DNA of 49,241 bases from Candidatus Amulumruptor caecigallinarius (GCA_023665605.1 JAMPDP010000007.1:1-49241), one strand, 5' to 3'. Positions 16,000 to 25,274 are shown, numbered from the stretch's first letter. The notes: generated by a model not told the origin, from the sequence alone. Translations and numbers: made by a program.

Positions 16000-18048
16000 A
16001 TGTCAAAGTTTGACTATATACGAGTTACCCTCTCGGAGATGCTTCCGGGCGGGGCTCACGTGATTTACAGCTATCCGCAGGGGGAGGCTGATGATGCTGA
16101 GGCTGTATTCGACGGCAATGCCGCCATCGGTGAATTCATCTCTCTGCGTGAGTGTTATGCCTTATGGTCCACTCCCAAGGGACATTACTTCTCCCTTGTC
16201 ACCCCCAACCCCTCCGGCGGCTCGTTGACACTCACGTTCCGTCTGGATAATGAGTGTGCCATGGCGGGGAAGCGCATTGTCGGCATCCTCGCCGAGCTCA
16301 AGAAGGTGCTGGTGGTTGACCGCGCCCTGTCATCAGAGGTGGTTGACCGCGCCCTTACAGGTCTTGGTCTTGCCACGGTACCGGAGAAGCTCAAGTCGTG
16401 GCAGTATGAGAAGCCGCTCACCAGCGCCTCTGCCCCGAAACGCCCCTTCTGCTACCGCACTTACGCCTCGTCAAGCGAGCTTGACGCCATCCTCTCCTTC
16501 CCCTCGCAGGTGGAGTATGCCTGTTTTGACCGCGTGCTCGCCGTGCCTGCCACTACGTCGCTGCGTCCCGGCAGCCGCCTTGACCGCATCACGGCTCCCG
16601 TCAAGAGGGAGTACACCGTGGTGACTCCCACCGGTTGCACAGCCTCGCGTCAGGTGGTGGCTGACGGCGACCGACTCACCCTCACTTTCACCAAACCGGG
16701 CTTCAACCCCCGCGTGGAGAATATCTCCGTGGGTGCCCCCTCGCCATATGTGCGTTACGAGGGCCCGGCTCTGCGCGTGAAGACCGCCGCCGAGAGCGGC
16801 CTGGGCTTCGTGCGTCGCGTGCCCCTGCACGTGCGCTCCGCCAAGGGGCAGCCGGTCAACGGCTTCACCATCAATGTCAACGGCAAGCCCATCAACACCA
16901 TGGAGCCGTACATCGACATCACCGAGCGTGACCTTTCACCCACGGCTAAAACGGAGATACAGGTAGCCAGCAACAACTACAAGCCTCTGAAGGTGGTCAA
17001 GACTCCTGCCGAGCTTGTGGACTGCGAGCGACTCGAACTTGTGCTCGAACCCGTGGAGCAGGGCATCACTCTGCGCCTTGACTTCGGCGGTGGCCGCATC
17101 TTCAATCAGGAGATTACCCTGGAGAAAAACACTCAGGAGTACTCTCAGCTCCACTCCGGCAACTTCCATGGCTTCCGTGCTCATCGACTTACGGTGGCAG
17201 GCAACGCTGAGGTGTATAACGTGGACATGAACTCACCCATACGCCCCGTGGCGCAAGGTGCTGCACCTGTCCAGCAGGGTGTTACTCCTCAGGCTCCTGA
17301 TATGCCCCGCGCAGCTTCAGCACAAGGCACTCAGGATGCAGCACATCGTCGTCCCGTTGCTCCGGTGTTTGACCGCGACACCCCTGACTCACGCCGTGAG
17401 CGCAAGGAGATGCGTCTCCGTGACAAGGAAATCAAAAAGGAGATTGAGGCAGGTGCCGCACAGTCCGATGAGCCCGCTGAAGCCACTTTCTCCATTGAGG
17501 AGAAGCGCTCCAACAAGGGGCTCTGGGCTCTTGTCGTGGTGCTCGCGCTGGCTCTCTGCGGAGGCATTGCCTACTTCCTATGGCCTGACAGCTTCAGCAG
17601 AGGGGCCGAAGTTGCCCAGACTGCTGACTCCACGGAGGTGACGCTCGCCGATGGCACTGTCGTGGCTGCCGAGACCGCCGCTCCCGCCCCTGCATCGGCT
17701 GATGAGGCGGCTGACATCGAGTATCTCAACGAGAACACCAAGACATGGAAGCTCTCGGAGCTGCGCACCGAGAAGTATCGCGCTCTGCTCCATGCCATTG
17801 AGGAGGGTGACATTGATGCCTTCCTCGCCAATGACTACGTGGCCATTGACCGCAACCTCACCAACAAAACCGCACGCTCTATCGCTGATATGCTCTGGGC
17901 TGCCAAGGGTTCGCCCAACCAGACATCCAACGAAAAGGCGATGCGCAAGAACTTCAAGGACAGCACTGTGGCCGTTTGGGACTTATACGAGGCTGTAGCT
18001 CGCGTCAAGCCCGCCGAACCCAACACCACTCCCCGCCCCGTAAAGTAA
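16000..18048 (+). CDS. Unknown 682-residue membrane-anchored protein
   Basis: I do not recognise a named family. Residues 1 to about 405 are soluble and beta-rich, with Ig/PEGA-like strands such as RLTLTFTKPGFNPRVENISV and ERLELVLEPVEQGITLRL. A Pro/Ala/Gln-rich linker follows (about 410-450), then a highly charged helix (RRERKEMRLRDKEIKKEIEA), and a single transmembrane segment at about 506-527. The roughly 150 residues after the membrane include an Ala/Asp/Glu-rich spacer and a helical domain beginning near KTWKLSELRTEKYRALLHAI. There is no signal peptide, so the N-terminal part is predicted to be cytoplasmic and the tail periplasmic. It heads a same-strand gene set with its own promoter. 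Confidence 0.8.
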   Translation: MSKFDYIRVTLSEMLPGGAHVIYSYPQGEADDAEAVFDGNAAIGEFISLRECYALWSTPKGHYFSLVTPNPSGGSLTLTFRLDNECAMAGKRIVGILAELKKVLVVDRALSSEVVDRALTGLGLATVPEKLKSWQYEKPLTSASAPKRPFCYRTYASSSELDAILSFPSQVEYACFDRVLAVPATTSLRPGSRLDRITAPVKREYTVVTPTGCTASRQVVADGDRLTLTFTKPGFNPRVENISVGAPSPYVRYEGPALRVKTAAESGLGFVRRVPLHVRSAKGQPVNGFTINVNGKPINTMEPYIDITERDLSPTAKTEIQVASNNYKPLKVVKTPAELVDCERLELVLEPVEQGITLRLDFGGGRIFNQEITLEKNTQEYSQLHSGNFHGFRAHRLTVAGNAEVYNVDMNSPIRPVAQGAAPVQQGVTPQAPDMPRAASAQGTQDAAHRRPVAPVFDRDTPDSRRERKEMRLRDKEIKKEIEAGAAQSDEPAEATFSIEEKRSNKGLWALVVVLALALCGGIAYFLWPDSFSRGAEVAQTADSTEVTLADGTVVAAETAAPAPASADEAADIEYLNENTKTWKLSELRTEKYRALLHAIEEGDIDAFLANDYVAIDRNLTNKTARSIADMLWAAKGSPNQTSNEKAMRKNFKDSTVAVWDLYEAVARVKPAEPNTTPRPVK

Positions 18049-18090
18049 CCCCAATCTTGTACGGACATGCCTTTGGCATGTTGCCTCAAA

Positions 18091-19194
18091 ATGGACACCC
18101 CACAACAATCCCCCATGCCCGATACTGACTCTCAATCCACCGCCATCCCCCGCAAGAAGAACGGCGTGCTCAAGTCGCTCCTCCAGTTCGGTGTGCCCCT
18201 GATTGTCACTGTGGGGCTTTGTTGGCTCCTCTTCACCGGCATCAATTTTGACGAGATGGTGCGCATCATACGCACTTATTGCAACTTCTGGTGGATAGGT
18301 GCGGCATGGGTGGTGGCCATTCTCTCGCACGTGGCGCGTGCCATGCGCTGGCGCATCCAGCTGCAGGCCCTCGGTGTGAATGCCCCGCTCTTTGTGTTGG
18401 TGCTCTCTATCTTCGGCACCTATGCCGTCAACCTGGTGTTTCCACGCCTCGGCGAGGTGTGGCGCACAGGATATGTGGCCCAGCGACAGAAGGCTTCGTT
18501 TACCACAGTGTTCGGCTCAATGGTGGCCGACCGATTGGCGGACACAGTCACAGTATTCCTCCTCACCCTGGTTACTTTCCTCCTTGCAAGCCGTGAGCTG
18601 ATGCTCTACCTCGGGCAGAACCCTGACCTCTACAACGATGTGAAGGCTACTGTCACTAATCCGTGGCTTTGGACAGCCATCGGCGCGGTGATCATCGGCA
18701 TATGGCTTGTGTTCACCCGCATGAGCTCCAACAAGGCAGTGCAGAAAGTGCGCTCACTCTGGCACGGCCTCTGGGAGGGGTTTGCAGTGATTGTCAAGAT
18801 GCCCGGCAAGGGGCGTTGGCTGCTCCTCACCCTCGCCATATGGGGCTGCTACTTCTTCCAGCTCTATCTGGCATTCTTCTCATTTGACTTCACCACCCAA
18901 GTGGTGCATGACTATGGCGTGCTCGCCGTGCTCGTGGTGTTCGTGCTCTCCAGCCTCTCCATGGCCGTTCCCTCCAATGGCGGCATCGGACCCTGGCAAT
19001 GGTCGGTGATCTTCGGACTGAGCCTCTATGCTGCCGGCATCACAGTGCCCGCCGGCACCGACTTCCAGAGCATGAGCACCTCCTTTGCCAACCTCGTGAT
19101 GGCGGGCAACACACTCCTGCTTATCCTCCTCGGCATATTCACTTTCATCTGCATAACCATCGACAAGCGCAAATCCGCGTCCCGGAATGCTTGA
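18091..19194 (+). CDS. Flippase-like (UPF0104/LPG synthase TM region) membrane protein
   Basis: Integral membrane protein of about 367 residues with seven to eight hydrophobic segments, matching the flippase-like domain shared with the membrane part of lysylphosphatidylglycerol synthase (UPF0104). Typical family blocks are HVARAMRWRIQLQALG, YAVNLVFPRLGEVWRTGY and VPSNGGIGPWQWSVIFGLSL. The catalytic tRNA-dependent domain of MprF is absent, so it is a transporter-type relative. The ATG at 18067 would add eight residues and overlaps a small inverted repeat (18066-18080, CATGCCTTTGGCATG); the ATG at 18091 is preferred. It lies between the unknown 682-residue protein and a small membrane protein. 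The lipid handled is unknown. Confidence 0.82.
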   Translation: MDTPQQSPMPDTDSQSTAIPRKKNGVLKSLLQFGVPLIVTVGLCWLLFTGINFDEMVRIIRTYCNFWWIGAAWVVAILSHVARAMRWRIQLQALGVNAPLFVLVLSIFGTYAVNLVFPRLGEVWRTGYVAQRQKASFTTVFGSMVADRLADTVTVFLLTLVTFLLASRELMLYLGQNPDLYNDVKATVTNPWLWTAIGAVIIGIWLVFTRMSSNKAVQKVRSLWHGLWEGFAVIVKMPGKGRWLLLTLAIWGCYFFQLYLAFFSFDFTTQVVHDYGVLAVLVVFVLSSLSMAVPSNGGIGPWQWSVIFGLSLYAAGITVPAGTDFQSMSTSFANLVMAGNTLLLILLGIFTFICITIDKRKSASRNA

Positions 19195-19209
19195 TAACAA
19201 ACACTGACT

Positions 19210-19743
19210 ATGAGCGAGTTTAATGATTACTTTGACGACCGCGAGGCCCCGCATGACATCTCTGACAACACTTCCGTCTCTTCTCAGGCCTCCGCGCCCT
19301 CTGCGGCCAACACTTCATCCACTGTCGCTGACTCTCCTGCCAAGCAGCCGCGCAAGCGACATCGCGGTCGCAAGGTGCTCCTGTGGCTCATTGTGATTAT
19401 CATCCTTGGGGGCGCAGCTGCCGTATGGCTCCGTTACTATACCCCCTACATCCAGTCGCAGGAGACCGGCTATGTCACCAATATGGAGCGACGCGGACTC
19501 ATCTTCAAGACCTACGAGGGGCAGATGATTACAGAGAGCGCTCTCACCGACACAGCCCGCGTCTATTCGCGTGACTTCGTGTTCTCAGTGACGAACGACG
19601 CTCTCGCCGACTCCCTCCAGGCTCTCAGCGGCTCCGGACGCAAAGTCACCGTAGCCTATGACCGCTATTACGGCGCACTCCCCTGGCGCGGCGCCCAGCC
19701 TGTGATAGTCACTGCCATACTTCCCCAAAAGACCTTAAACTAA
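19210..19743 (+). CDS. Small single-pass membrane protein of unknown function
   Basis: Protein of 177 residues: an acidic Ser/Ala-rich cytoplasmic N-terminus (1-40), a strongly basic patch KQPRKRHRGRK (about 45-55), one transmembrane helix (56-76) and an extracytoplasmic beta-rich domain with GYVTNMERRGLIFKTYEGQM and KVTVAYDRYYGALPWRGAQP. The basic patch followed by the helix gives an N-in orientation. It starts 15 bases after the flippase-like gene, so the two are probably co-expressed. I recognise the YVTNxERRGLIFKTYEG pattern as recurrent in Bacteroidales proteins but know no function for it. Confidence 0.8.
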   Translation: MSEFNDYFDDREAPHDISDNTSVSSQASAPSAANTSSTVADSPAKQPRKRHRGRKVLLWLIVIIILGGAAAVWLRYYTPYIQSQETGYVTNMERRGLIFKTYEGQMITESALTDTARVYSRDFVFSVTNDALADSLQALSGSGRKVTVAYDRYYGALPWRGAQPVIVTAILPQKTLN

Positions 19744-19786
19744 ACCACTGTGTCCGTAATCACCGGACAAAGCCCCGCATAACGCC

Positions 19787-20959
19787 ATGATAGACTTCAC
19801 ATACTGCTCCCCCACCCGCTACATATTTGGTCACGATGCCCAGCTTCACGCCGGCCGCGAAGCCGCCGCCGAGGGCTGGCGCAAGGTTATGCTCGTCTAT
19901 GGCATGGGCTCTGCCGTAAGGAGCGGTCTCGTGGCTGCCGTCAAGGCATCATTGACCGATGCCGGCATTGAAGTAGTGGAGTTTGGCGGCGCACAGCCCA
20001 ACCCCACCTCACCAATGGTTTACGACGGCATAGCGTTGGCCCGCAAGGAGCAGGTAGATGCTATGCTTGCCGTGGGTGGTGGCTCGGCTATCGACACCGC
20101 CAAGGCCATAGCAATAGGCGTGCCCTACGATGGCGACTTCTGGGACTTCTTCATCGGCAAGACGCCCCCCGTCACATCCCTCCCCGTGGCAACGGTGCTC
20201 ACCATCCCCGCTGCCGGCAGCGAGAGCAGCGGCAATTCGGTGATCACCCACACCCCTGACAATGTGAAGCTCAGCCTGCGCACACAGTGTCTCCGCCCGG
20301 TGTTCTCGCTGATGAATCCGGAGCTGACATTCACCCTTCCGCCTTTCCAGACGGCCTGCGGCATCTGCGACATGATGGCCCATATCTTCGAGCGTTATTT
20401 CTCTCCCACTGAGGGCGTAGAGACTACCGACCGTCTCGCCGAGGGTCTCATCATGGCCATTATGACCGAGGGGCCGCGATGCCTCGCTGACCCCAAGGAC
20501 TATGATGCCCGCGCCAACATCATGTGGGCCGGGACTCAGGCCCATAACGGTCTATGCGGATGCGGCCGCGTGGAGGATTGGGTGTGTCACTTCATGGAGC
20601 ATGAGATTTCGGCTCTCCACCCCTCCGTAGCCCATGGGGCCGGTCTTGCCGTGATGATTCCCGCATGGATGCGTTTCATGGCTCACCGCAAGCCCGCCAA
20701 GGTGGCACAACTCGGTCGTCGCGTCCTCGCCGTGGATGGAGGCCTTGACGACACTGACGCAGCCCTTGCCACTGCCGCCGCCCTCTCCGACTTCTTCGCA
20801 TCACTCGGTCTCCCCGTCACCTTCGCCCAATTGGGCGTAGACGCTGCCGACATCCCCACGTTAGTCACTCGCCTCCATCAAAACAAAGGCCCCCAAATCG
20901 GCGGCTACGCCCCCCTGACCCCCGCCGACACCACCGCCATCTACCGCCTCGCCCTCTAA
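19787..20959 (+). CDS. Iron-containing alcohol dehydrogenase (butanol dehydrogenase-like)
   Basis: Group III metal-dependent alcohol dehydrogenase of 390 residues, reducing aldehydes or oxidising alcohols with NAD(P)H. The N-terminal FTYCSPTRYIFG start, the nucleotide-binding VGGGSAIDTAKAIA (about residues 95-108), the metal-binding helix ICDMMAHIFERYF (Asp and His ligands) and SALHPSVAHGAGLAVMIPAW (further His ligands) are all present. Length and block order resemble YqhD/BdhA-type enzymes that favour NADPH and broad aldehyde substrates. It is the last plus-strand gene, 43 bases after the small membrane protein and 30 bases from the convergent ribF stop. Confidence 0.94.
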   Translation: MIDFTYCSPTRYIFGHDAQLHAGREAAAEGWRKVMLVYGMGSAVRSGLVAAVKASLTDAGIEVVEFGGAQPNPTSPMVYDGIALARKEQVDAMLAVGGGSAIDTAKAIAIGVPYDGDFWDFFIGKTPPVTSLPVATVLTIPAAGSESSGNSVITHTPDNVKLSLRTQCLRPVFSLMNPELTFTLPPFQTACGICDMMAHIFERYFSPTEGVETTDRLAEGLIMAIMTEGPRCLADPKDYDARANIMWAGTQAHNGLCGCGRVEDWVCHFMEHEISALHPSVAHGAGLAVMIPAWMRFMAHRKPAKVAQLGRRVLAVDGGLDDTDAALATAAALSDFFASLGLPVTFAQLGVDAADIPTLVTRLHQNKGPQIGGYAPLTPADTTAIYRLAL

Positions 20960-20989
20960 TCCCCGCCTTTATTTAGCTTCCCTCTGCCA

Positions 20990-21907
20990 TCACCGGATCT
21001 GGCGGGCGGCGGCGGCATCCCGGGTCAGTTGGGCCCGGAGTGCGGTGAGGTCGGGGAAGCGCTGCTCGTCGCGCAAGCGCTTCAGGAAGGTCAAGGTGAC
21101 GGGGTGGCCGTAGAGGTCGCCGTGGAAGTTGAGCAGGTGCGCCTCGATGCTCTCACGAGCATCGGGGGAGCGGTCCACGGTGGGACGGTAGCCTATGTTC
21201 ACTATGGCGCGGTGACGCTCACCGGTGTGGAGCAGCGCATCTGCGGCATAAACTCCCGGGCCGGGCACGGCGGCATCAGCCGACACAGCTAAATTGGCCG
21301 TTGGGAAGCCGATGGTGCGCCCCAATTGCTTTCCCTCTACTACCATGCCACTGAGGGTGACGGGACGCGACAGAAGTGCCGCAGCGTGCTCCACAGCCCC
21401 CTCGGCTATCAAGCGTCTCACAGCCGATGAGCTTACATGCTCCTCGCCGGCACACCATTCGGGTGCGCACAGCACCTCTACCCCGACCTGAGCACCTGCC
21501 TCACGGTAGTCCTCGAAGCTGCCGAGGCGGTCACTTCCGAAACTGTTGTTGAAGCCGAGTATCACCGCCTCCACGCCATAGTCGCGGCGCAGCATCTCCA
21601 GGAACTCGCGGGCAGTGAGCCGCCGAAGGTTCTCGTCAAAATCAAGCACCACCACATCCATTACTCCTGCCTCATGGAGCCTCCGCACTCGCTCGTCGAG
21701 GGTGCAGAGCATGCGCGGCACCCGTTCGGGGCGCACTGTGGCCAGCGGATGCGTGGCGAAGGTCACGGCTGTGGGCGCAAGAGTGCGCCGCTCACCCTCG
21801 CTGATGAGGTGGGCGAGCAGATGGCGGTGTCCCAGGTGCACACCGTCCCATGTACCCACGGCGGCGATGCGGGGACGCGAGCTCTCAGGCGCGGTCAGGA
21901 GAGCCAT
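20990..21907 (-). CDS. ribF: Bifunctional riboflavin kinase / FAD synthetase
   Basis: Converts riboflavin to FMN and FMN to FAD. The N-terminal nucleotidyltransferase domain has the HxGH-type motif DGVHLGH (residues 21-27) and the ILGFNNSFGSDRLG loop. The C-terminal flavokinase domain has GRTIGFPTANLAV near residues 195-210 and the NIGYRPTVD block. Full length (305 residues). Its start overlaps the end of the HAD hydrolase gene by 13 bases, so it is translationally coupled to it. ribH of the same pathway is on the same strand 12 kb upstream. The gene ends 30 bases from the convergent alcohol dehydrogenase stop, with no obvious hairpin between. Confidence 0.96.
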   Translation of the reverse strand: MALLTAPESSRPRIAAVGTWDGVHLGHRHLLAHLISEGERRTLAPTAVTFATHPLATVRPERVPRMLCTLDERVRRLHEAGVMDVVVLDFDENLRRLTAREFLEMLRRDYGVEAVILGFNNSFGSDRLGSFEDYREAGAQVGVEVLCAPEWCAGEEHVSSSAVRRLIAEGAVEHAAALLSRPVTLSGMVVEGKQLGRTIGFPTANLAVSADAAVPGPGVYAADALLHTGERHRAIVNIGYRPTVDRSPDARESIEAHLLNFHGDLYGHPVTLTFLKRLRDEQRFPDLTALRAQLTRDAAAARQIR

Positions 21908-22515
21908 TCGCGGAGTCCCTCGTCGGTAGCCACGTGCGCGGTATGGAAGCCAAGGGCGGCGGCAGCATCGCAGTTGGCCTGTGAGTCATCGAAGAATATT
22001 GTGTCAGCCGGATTGATGCCGAGCTTCTTCACGGCGAACTCAAAGATGCGGGCATCAGGCTTGCACACCCCCGCTTCAAAGGAGGTCACAGTGCCGTCAA
22101 AATAGTATTTCACATCATGCCCCAGCTTGGCAAACTCGCTGCGTATCTTACCCTCCCACATGATGGGATTGGTGTTGGAGAGCATATACACGCGGTGATG
22201 CTCGCGCAGACGGCGCAGCAGGTAGAGCCGGTCCTCAGGGATGCCCACCAGAAACTTGTTGAACGCCTCGGCTATCTGTGCATCTGTCACCGTGGCGGGG
22301 ACATGCTCATGCACCAGAGCGTAAAACTGATCAGGAGTGATCTGACCGGCCTCGATGTCGCGGAAGAAGCCCCCCTGCTCATAGTCGTTGAGGTAGCGGC
22401 TGACGTCGGCAAAACCGAGTTGTTCGAAGGCGGCCACGCAGTTCTCGCGCTTGATGTCCATGATTACCCCTCCGAGGTCAAAGAGGAGGTTGCGTATGGT
22501 GGTGTCTATTTTCAT
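21895..22515 (-). CDS. HAD family (IA, YihX-like) phosphatase
   Basis: Haloacid-dehalogenase superfamily hydrolase of about 206 residues. Motif I is LLFDLGGVI, with the nucleophile Asp; the second Asp is replaced by Gly as in YihX-type alpha-glucose-1-phosphatases. Motif II is YMLSNTNPIMW, and motif III/IV are KPDARIFEFAVKKLG and IFFDDSQANCDAA. A cap domain occupies about residues 18-85. The ATG at 22515 is preferred over the upstream in-frame start at 22527. It overlaps ribF by 13 bases; a flavin-nucleotide or sugar-phosphate substrate is possible but cannot be read from the sequence. Confidence 0.88.
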   Translation of the reverse strand: MKIDTTIRNLLFDLGGVIMDIKRENCVAAFEQLGFADVSRYLNDYEQGGFFRDIEAGQITPDQFYALVHEHVPATVTDAQIAEAFNKFLVGIPEDRLYLLRRLREHHRVYMLSNTNPIMWEGKIRSEFAKLGHDVKYYFDGTVTSFEAGVCKPDARIFEFAVKKLGINPADTIFFDDSQANCDAAAALGFHTAHVATDEGLREWLS

Positions 22516-22539
22516 CGTAATAATCAAAACAGGAGCCGG

Positions 22540-23718
22540 TCAACGCATCGACGCGTCGTAGCGGGCAAAGTAGAAGTCGAGAATATCCTTGGCGGCCGTG
22601 AAGGAGCTGCGGCGGTTGGCAAGCACTTCACGCTCGTAGCGCTCAAGACGCAGAGCCACCTCAGGGTCGTCATAGAAGTTGCGGCGAAGCTGCTCGTCGA
22701 TGGTCTCATACATCCAGTAGCGGGCCTGCTGGCGCCGCTTGGTTTCGAAGTAGCCGTTCTCCTTGACGTAGGCGAAGTAGCGGTCTATCATATCCCAGAC
22801 CTCGGGGATGCCGAGCTCGAAGTAGCCGCTGTAAGTGAGCACCTCGGGCTTCCACCCCGAGGGGGTGGCGGGAAAGAGCATCAGCGCACTGCGGAACTGT
22901 GCCTGCGCCAGGCGCGCGCGGTCCACGTTGTCGCCATCGGCCTTGTTGATGACTATGCCGTCGGCCATCTCCATGATGCCGCGCTTTATCCCCTGGAGCT
23001 CGTCGCCCGTACCGGCCAGCTGTATCAGCAGGAAGAAGTCCACCATCGAGTGCACGGCGGTCTCGCTCTGCCCCACACCCACGGTCTCGACAAAGATGTT
23101 ATCATAACCGGCAGCTTCACAGAGCACTATGGTCTCGCGGGTCTTGCGGGCCACGCCGCCGAGTGAGCCGGCAGAGGGGGAAGGGCGGATGAATGCCGAC
23201 GGATGCACGGCAAGTTTCTCCATGCGGGTCTTGTCGCCGAGGATGCTCCCCTTGGTGCGCTCGCTGGAGGGGTCGATGGCGAGCACGGCGAGCTTGCCAC
23301 CCTCGCGGAGCACATGTAGTCCGAACACATCTATCGATGTGCTTTTGCCGGCACCGGGTACACCTGTGATGCCTATGCGGCGTGAACGCCCTGAATGGGG
23401 CAGACACTTGGCTATCACCTCCTGAGCTATGGCCTGATGCTCCGGTGCAAGGCTCTCAACGAGCGTCACAGCGCGGCTCAGCATGGTGACGTTCCCCTTG
23501 AGTATCCCCTCGACAAGTTCTGCAGCACTCGGCAGTTGCTTGCGCTTGCGACGCTTCATGTAGGGGTTCACTTGCGGGGGCTGGGCCACTCCGCCGTTCA
23601 CGGTCAGCCCGATGTATTCCGGCGAGTTCTCCGGGTGCTCCGGCATGGCGTGGCCGTGGGCTGCGTCGTTGCTGTGATGTCCTTCGGGGTCGAGATATTG
23701 TTCAAGGTCAGTGCTCAT
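22540..23718 (-). CDS. meaB: MeaB/ArgK-type GTPase chaperone of methylmalonyl-CoA mutase
   Basis: G3E-family GTPase that protects and loads adenosylcobalamin into methylmalonyl-CoA mutase. It contains the P-loop GITGVPGAGKSTSIDVFG (about residues 113-130), VLAIDPSSERTKGSILGDKTRM-type switch I (split across 145-170), ETVGVGQSE (switch II) and VINKADGDN (base recognition). Full-length core with about 60 extra N-terminal residues that include a His-rich stretch. The mutase genes are not in the window. It is 57 bases downstream of the DUF1573 gene and 24 bases before the HAD gene, so it may be read through from the sigma-factor operon. Confidence 0.95.
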   Translation of the reverse strand: MSTDLEQYLDPEGHHSNDAAHGHAMPEHPENSPEYIGLTVNGGVAQPPQVNPYMKRRKRKQLPSAAELVEGILKGNVTMLSRAVTLVESLAPEHQAIAQEVIAKCLPHSGRSRRIGITGVPGAGKSTSIDVFGLHVLREGGKLAVLAIDPSSERTKGSILGDKTRMEKLAVHPSAFIRPSPSAGSLGGVARKTRETIVLCEAAGYDNIFVETVGVGQSETAVHSMVDFFLLIQLAGTGDELQGIKRGIMEMADGIVINKADGDNVDRARLAQAQFRSALMLFPATPSGWKPEVLTYSGYFELGIPEVWDMIDRYFAYVKENGYFETKRRQQARYWMYETIDEQLRRNFYDDPEVALRLERYEREVLANRRSSFTAAKDILDFYFARYDASMR

Positions 23719-23775
23719 GGCTCACAGGGGGTAGTAATGGATGGCAGAGGGATATTGGTCTCAGAGGAGACAGTG

Positions 23776-24867
23776 TCAGTTGAAGTTGCCGACGAGCCGC
23801 AGTTTACTCACAGGTGTGACCGGGTCGTCGGTGATGATGATGAGGGTGTCGTTGAGGATGCTCCCGGCTTCAACGGCTGCGGGGTCAAGGGTTATCTTCA
23901 CCTCGGCACTCTTCCCTCTTTTCACTTTCGCAGGTAGCTTGGCGGGGATGTTCACGCCGGAGGCATGGGTGTAGATGCGGCGTATCTGCAGCGGATTCTT
24001 GCCGCTGTTGCTGATGGTGAGCGTCACCTCAGCGGGACTGCCCCCGGGCGCAGCGGGTGTGAAGTCCAGTATTTCTGGCGTGACCTTGACTACCGGAGCC
24101 TCGGCACGCTGCTTGTCAGTCAACAGTGAGAAGTCCTCTGTCACAGTAGCCATCCACGGGAGCTCTACGGCGGGCCAGTCGCCACCCTTGGCGGGGATGA
24201 GCTTGGCGGTACCATCCACATAGCCCCACAACGGCGACTCGCGGCCATAGAATGTGGTGGAAATCACCATCTGTTCGCCCGGGGGCACTGTCTTGGGGCT
24301 CACCATAATGTGTATGTACTCCGGCAACCCCTCGATGACTGGTGTCACGCTGTCGGTGGAGATGTTGTAGGCCTCTATGTAGGTGCTCTTCACCTCATGC
24401 CGCTTGAGTTCTCCGAAGGGGAGCATCGCCTGCTTGAGGCGCAGAGGACCGGCTTCCACGGGATATTTGCGGGCCACTGTGGCCGGGGTGGCCACCACTG
24501 AGCCGACCACGTGCAGGGTAGTGCGCCGTGGCTCCATATCGGTGTCCACGTAGATTTTCTTGTCGAAGCGCCCGGGACGTCCGGCGGGGTCATAGCTCAC
24601 GGCGAGCCATGCGGTGTCGCCGTGAGCCACTGCCTTGGTGTCAAACTCGGGGCGCGTGCAGCCGCAGGTGGCGCGCGCGTTAATGATGGTCAGCGGCTCC
24701 GTGCCGGTGTTCACCAACGCGAAGCGGGTGCGCACAGGACCGTCGGCCTCGGCTATCACGCCGAAGTCATGGGTGGTCTCCACCCACTCGCCCTTCACCT
24801 CGGCCAATATGGCTCCGGGCAACAAGAGCAGTGCGACAAGAGCTGTCAGAGCTGTACGACCCATCAC
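23776..24867 (-). CDS. Exported double-DUF1573 protein
   Basis: Secreted 363-residue protein with a signal peptide (about 1-22, ending ILA). DUF1573 is an Ig-like domain common in Bacteroidetes: the first copy has THDFGVIAEADGPVRTRFAL, FALVNTGTEPLTI and the Cys pair in TCGCTRPEF (near residue 68). A second Ig-like domain from about residue 260 (ILDFTPAAPGGSPAEVTLTI, ISNSGKNPLQIRRIY) lacks the Cys pair. Its start overlaps the stop of the small DUF1573 gene by 4 bases (ATGA). Placement after the alpha-2-macroglobulin gene suggests a role as its envelope partner; the biochemical function is unknown. Confidence 0.88.
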   Translation of the reverse strand: MMGRTALTALVALLLLPGAILAEVKGEWVETTHDFGVIAEADGPVRTRFALVNTGTEPLTIINARATCGCTRPEFDTKAVAHGDTAWLAVSYDPAGRPGRFDKKIYVDTDMEPRRTTLHVVGSVVATPATVARKYPVEAGPLRLKQAMLPFGELKRHEVKSTYIEAYNISTDSVTPVIEGLPEYIHIMVSPKTVPPGEQMVISTTFYGRESPLWGYVDGTAKLIPAKGGDWPAVELPWMATVTEDFSLLTDKQRAEAPVVKVTPEILDFTPAAPGGSPAEVTLTISNSGKNPLQIRRIYTHASGVNIPAKLPAKVKRGKSAEVKITLDPAAVEAGSILNDTLIIITDDPVTPVSKLRLVGNFN

Positions 24868-25274
24868 TGTTTATCCTTCGAGTCGGGAATCACCGTGCCC
24901 TTGAACTTCAAGCCGATGCGCTTCTTCATCCCCTGGATCTGTACCTGAACCTGGCGATAGAGGGAGCCGGAACGCCCTTCGGGGTCAAAGGTGATGCTCA
25001 CCTCGCCGCTCTCCCCGGGCTTGATGGGTGCGGTGGTGAACTTGGGGCGTGTACAGCCGCAACCACCGTTGGTCACGCTCACTATGATGGCCGGTGCGCT
25101 ACCCACGTTGGTGAAGCGGTAAACAGCCGTCACCGGACCCTTGGCGGCGTCAATGCGACCGAAGTCGTGCATGGTTTTCTCAAACTTGATCTCCGGCTTC
25201 TTGTCGTCGGCAGCCATGATGCTCACCGGCAGAAGCAGTGCTAAGAGCAGAAGCAGTATCTTCGTTTTCATCAT
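24864..25274 (-). CDS. Exported single-DUF1573 protein
   Basis: Secreted 136-residue protein with a signal peptide (about 1-21, ending IMA). One DUF1573 Ig-like domain fills the rest: TMHDFGRIDAAKGPVTAVYR, FTNVGSAPAIIVSV, the Cys pair in GGCGCTRPKF and a closing VQVQIQGMKKRIGLKFKGTV strand. It is joined by 4-base ATGA overlaps to both the alpha-2-macroglobulin gene upstream and the larger DUF1573 gene downstream, which implies fixed stoichiometry of three envelope proteins. The paired Cys residues next to each other suggest a metal or redox site, but no role has been shown. Confidence 0.88.
   Translation of the reverse strand: MMKTKILLLLLALLLPVSIMAADDKKPEIKFEKTMHDFGRIDAAKGPVTAVYRFTNVGSAPAIIVSVTNGGCGCTRPKFTTAPIKPGESGEVSITFDPEGRSGSLYRQVQVQIQGMKKRIGLKFKGTVIPDSKDKQ

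Noticed and set aside
20960-20989. A possible terminator in the convergent gap between the alcohol dehydrogenase and ribF
   Set aside because: Only 30 bases separate the stops and no clear stem with T-tract is visible on either strand.
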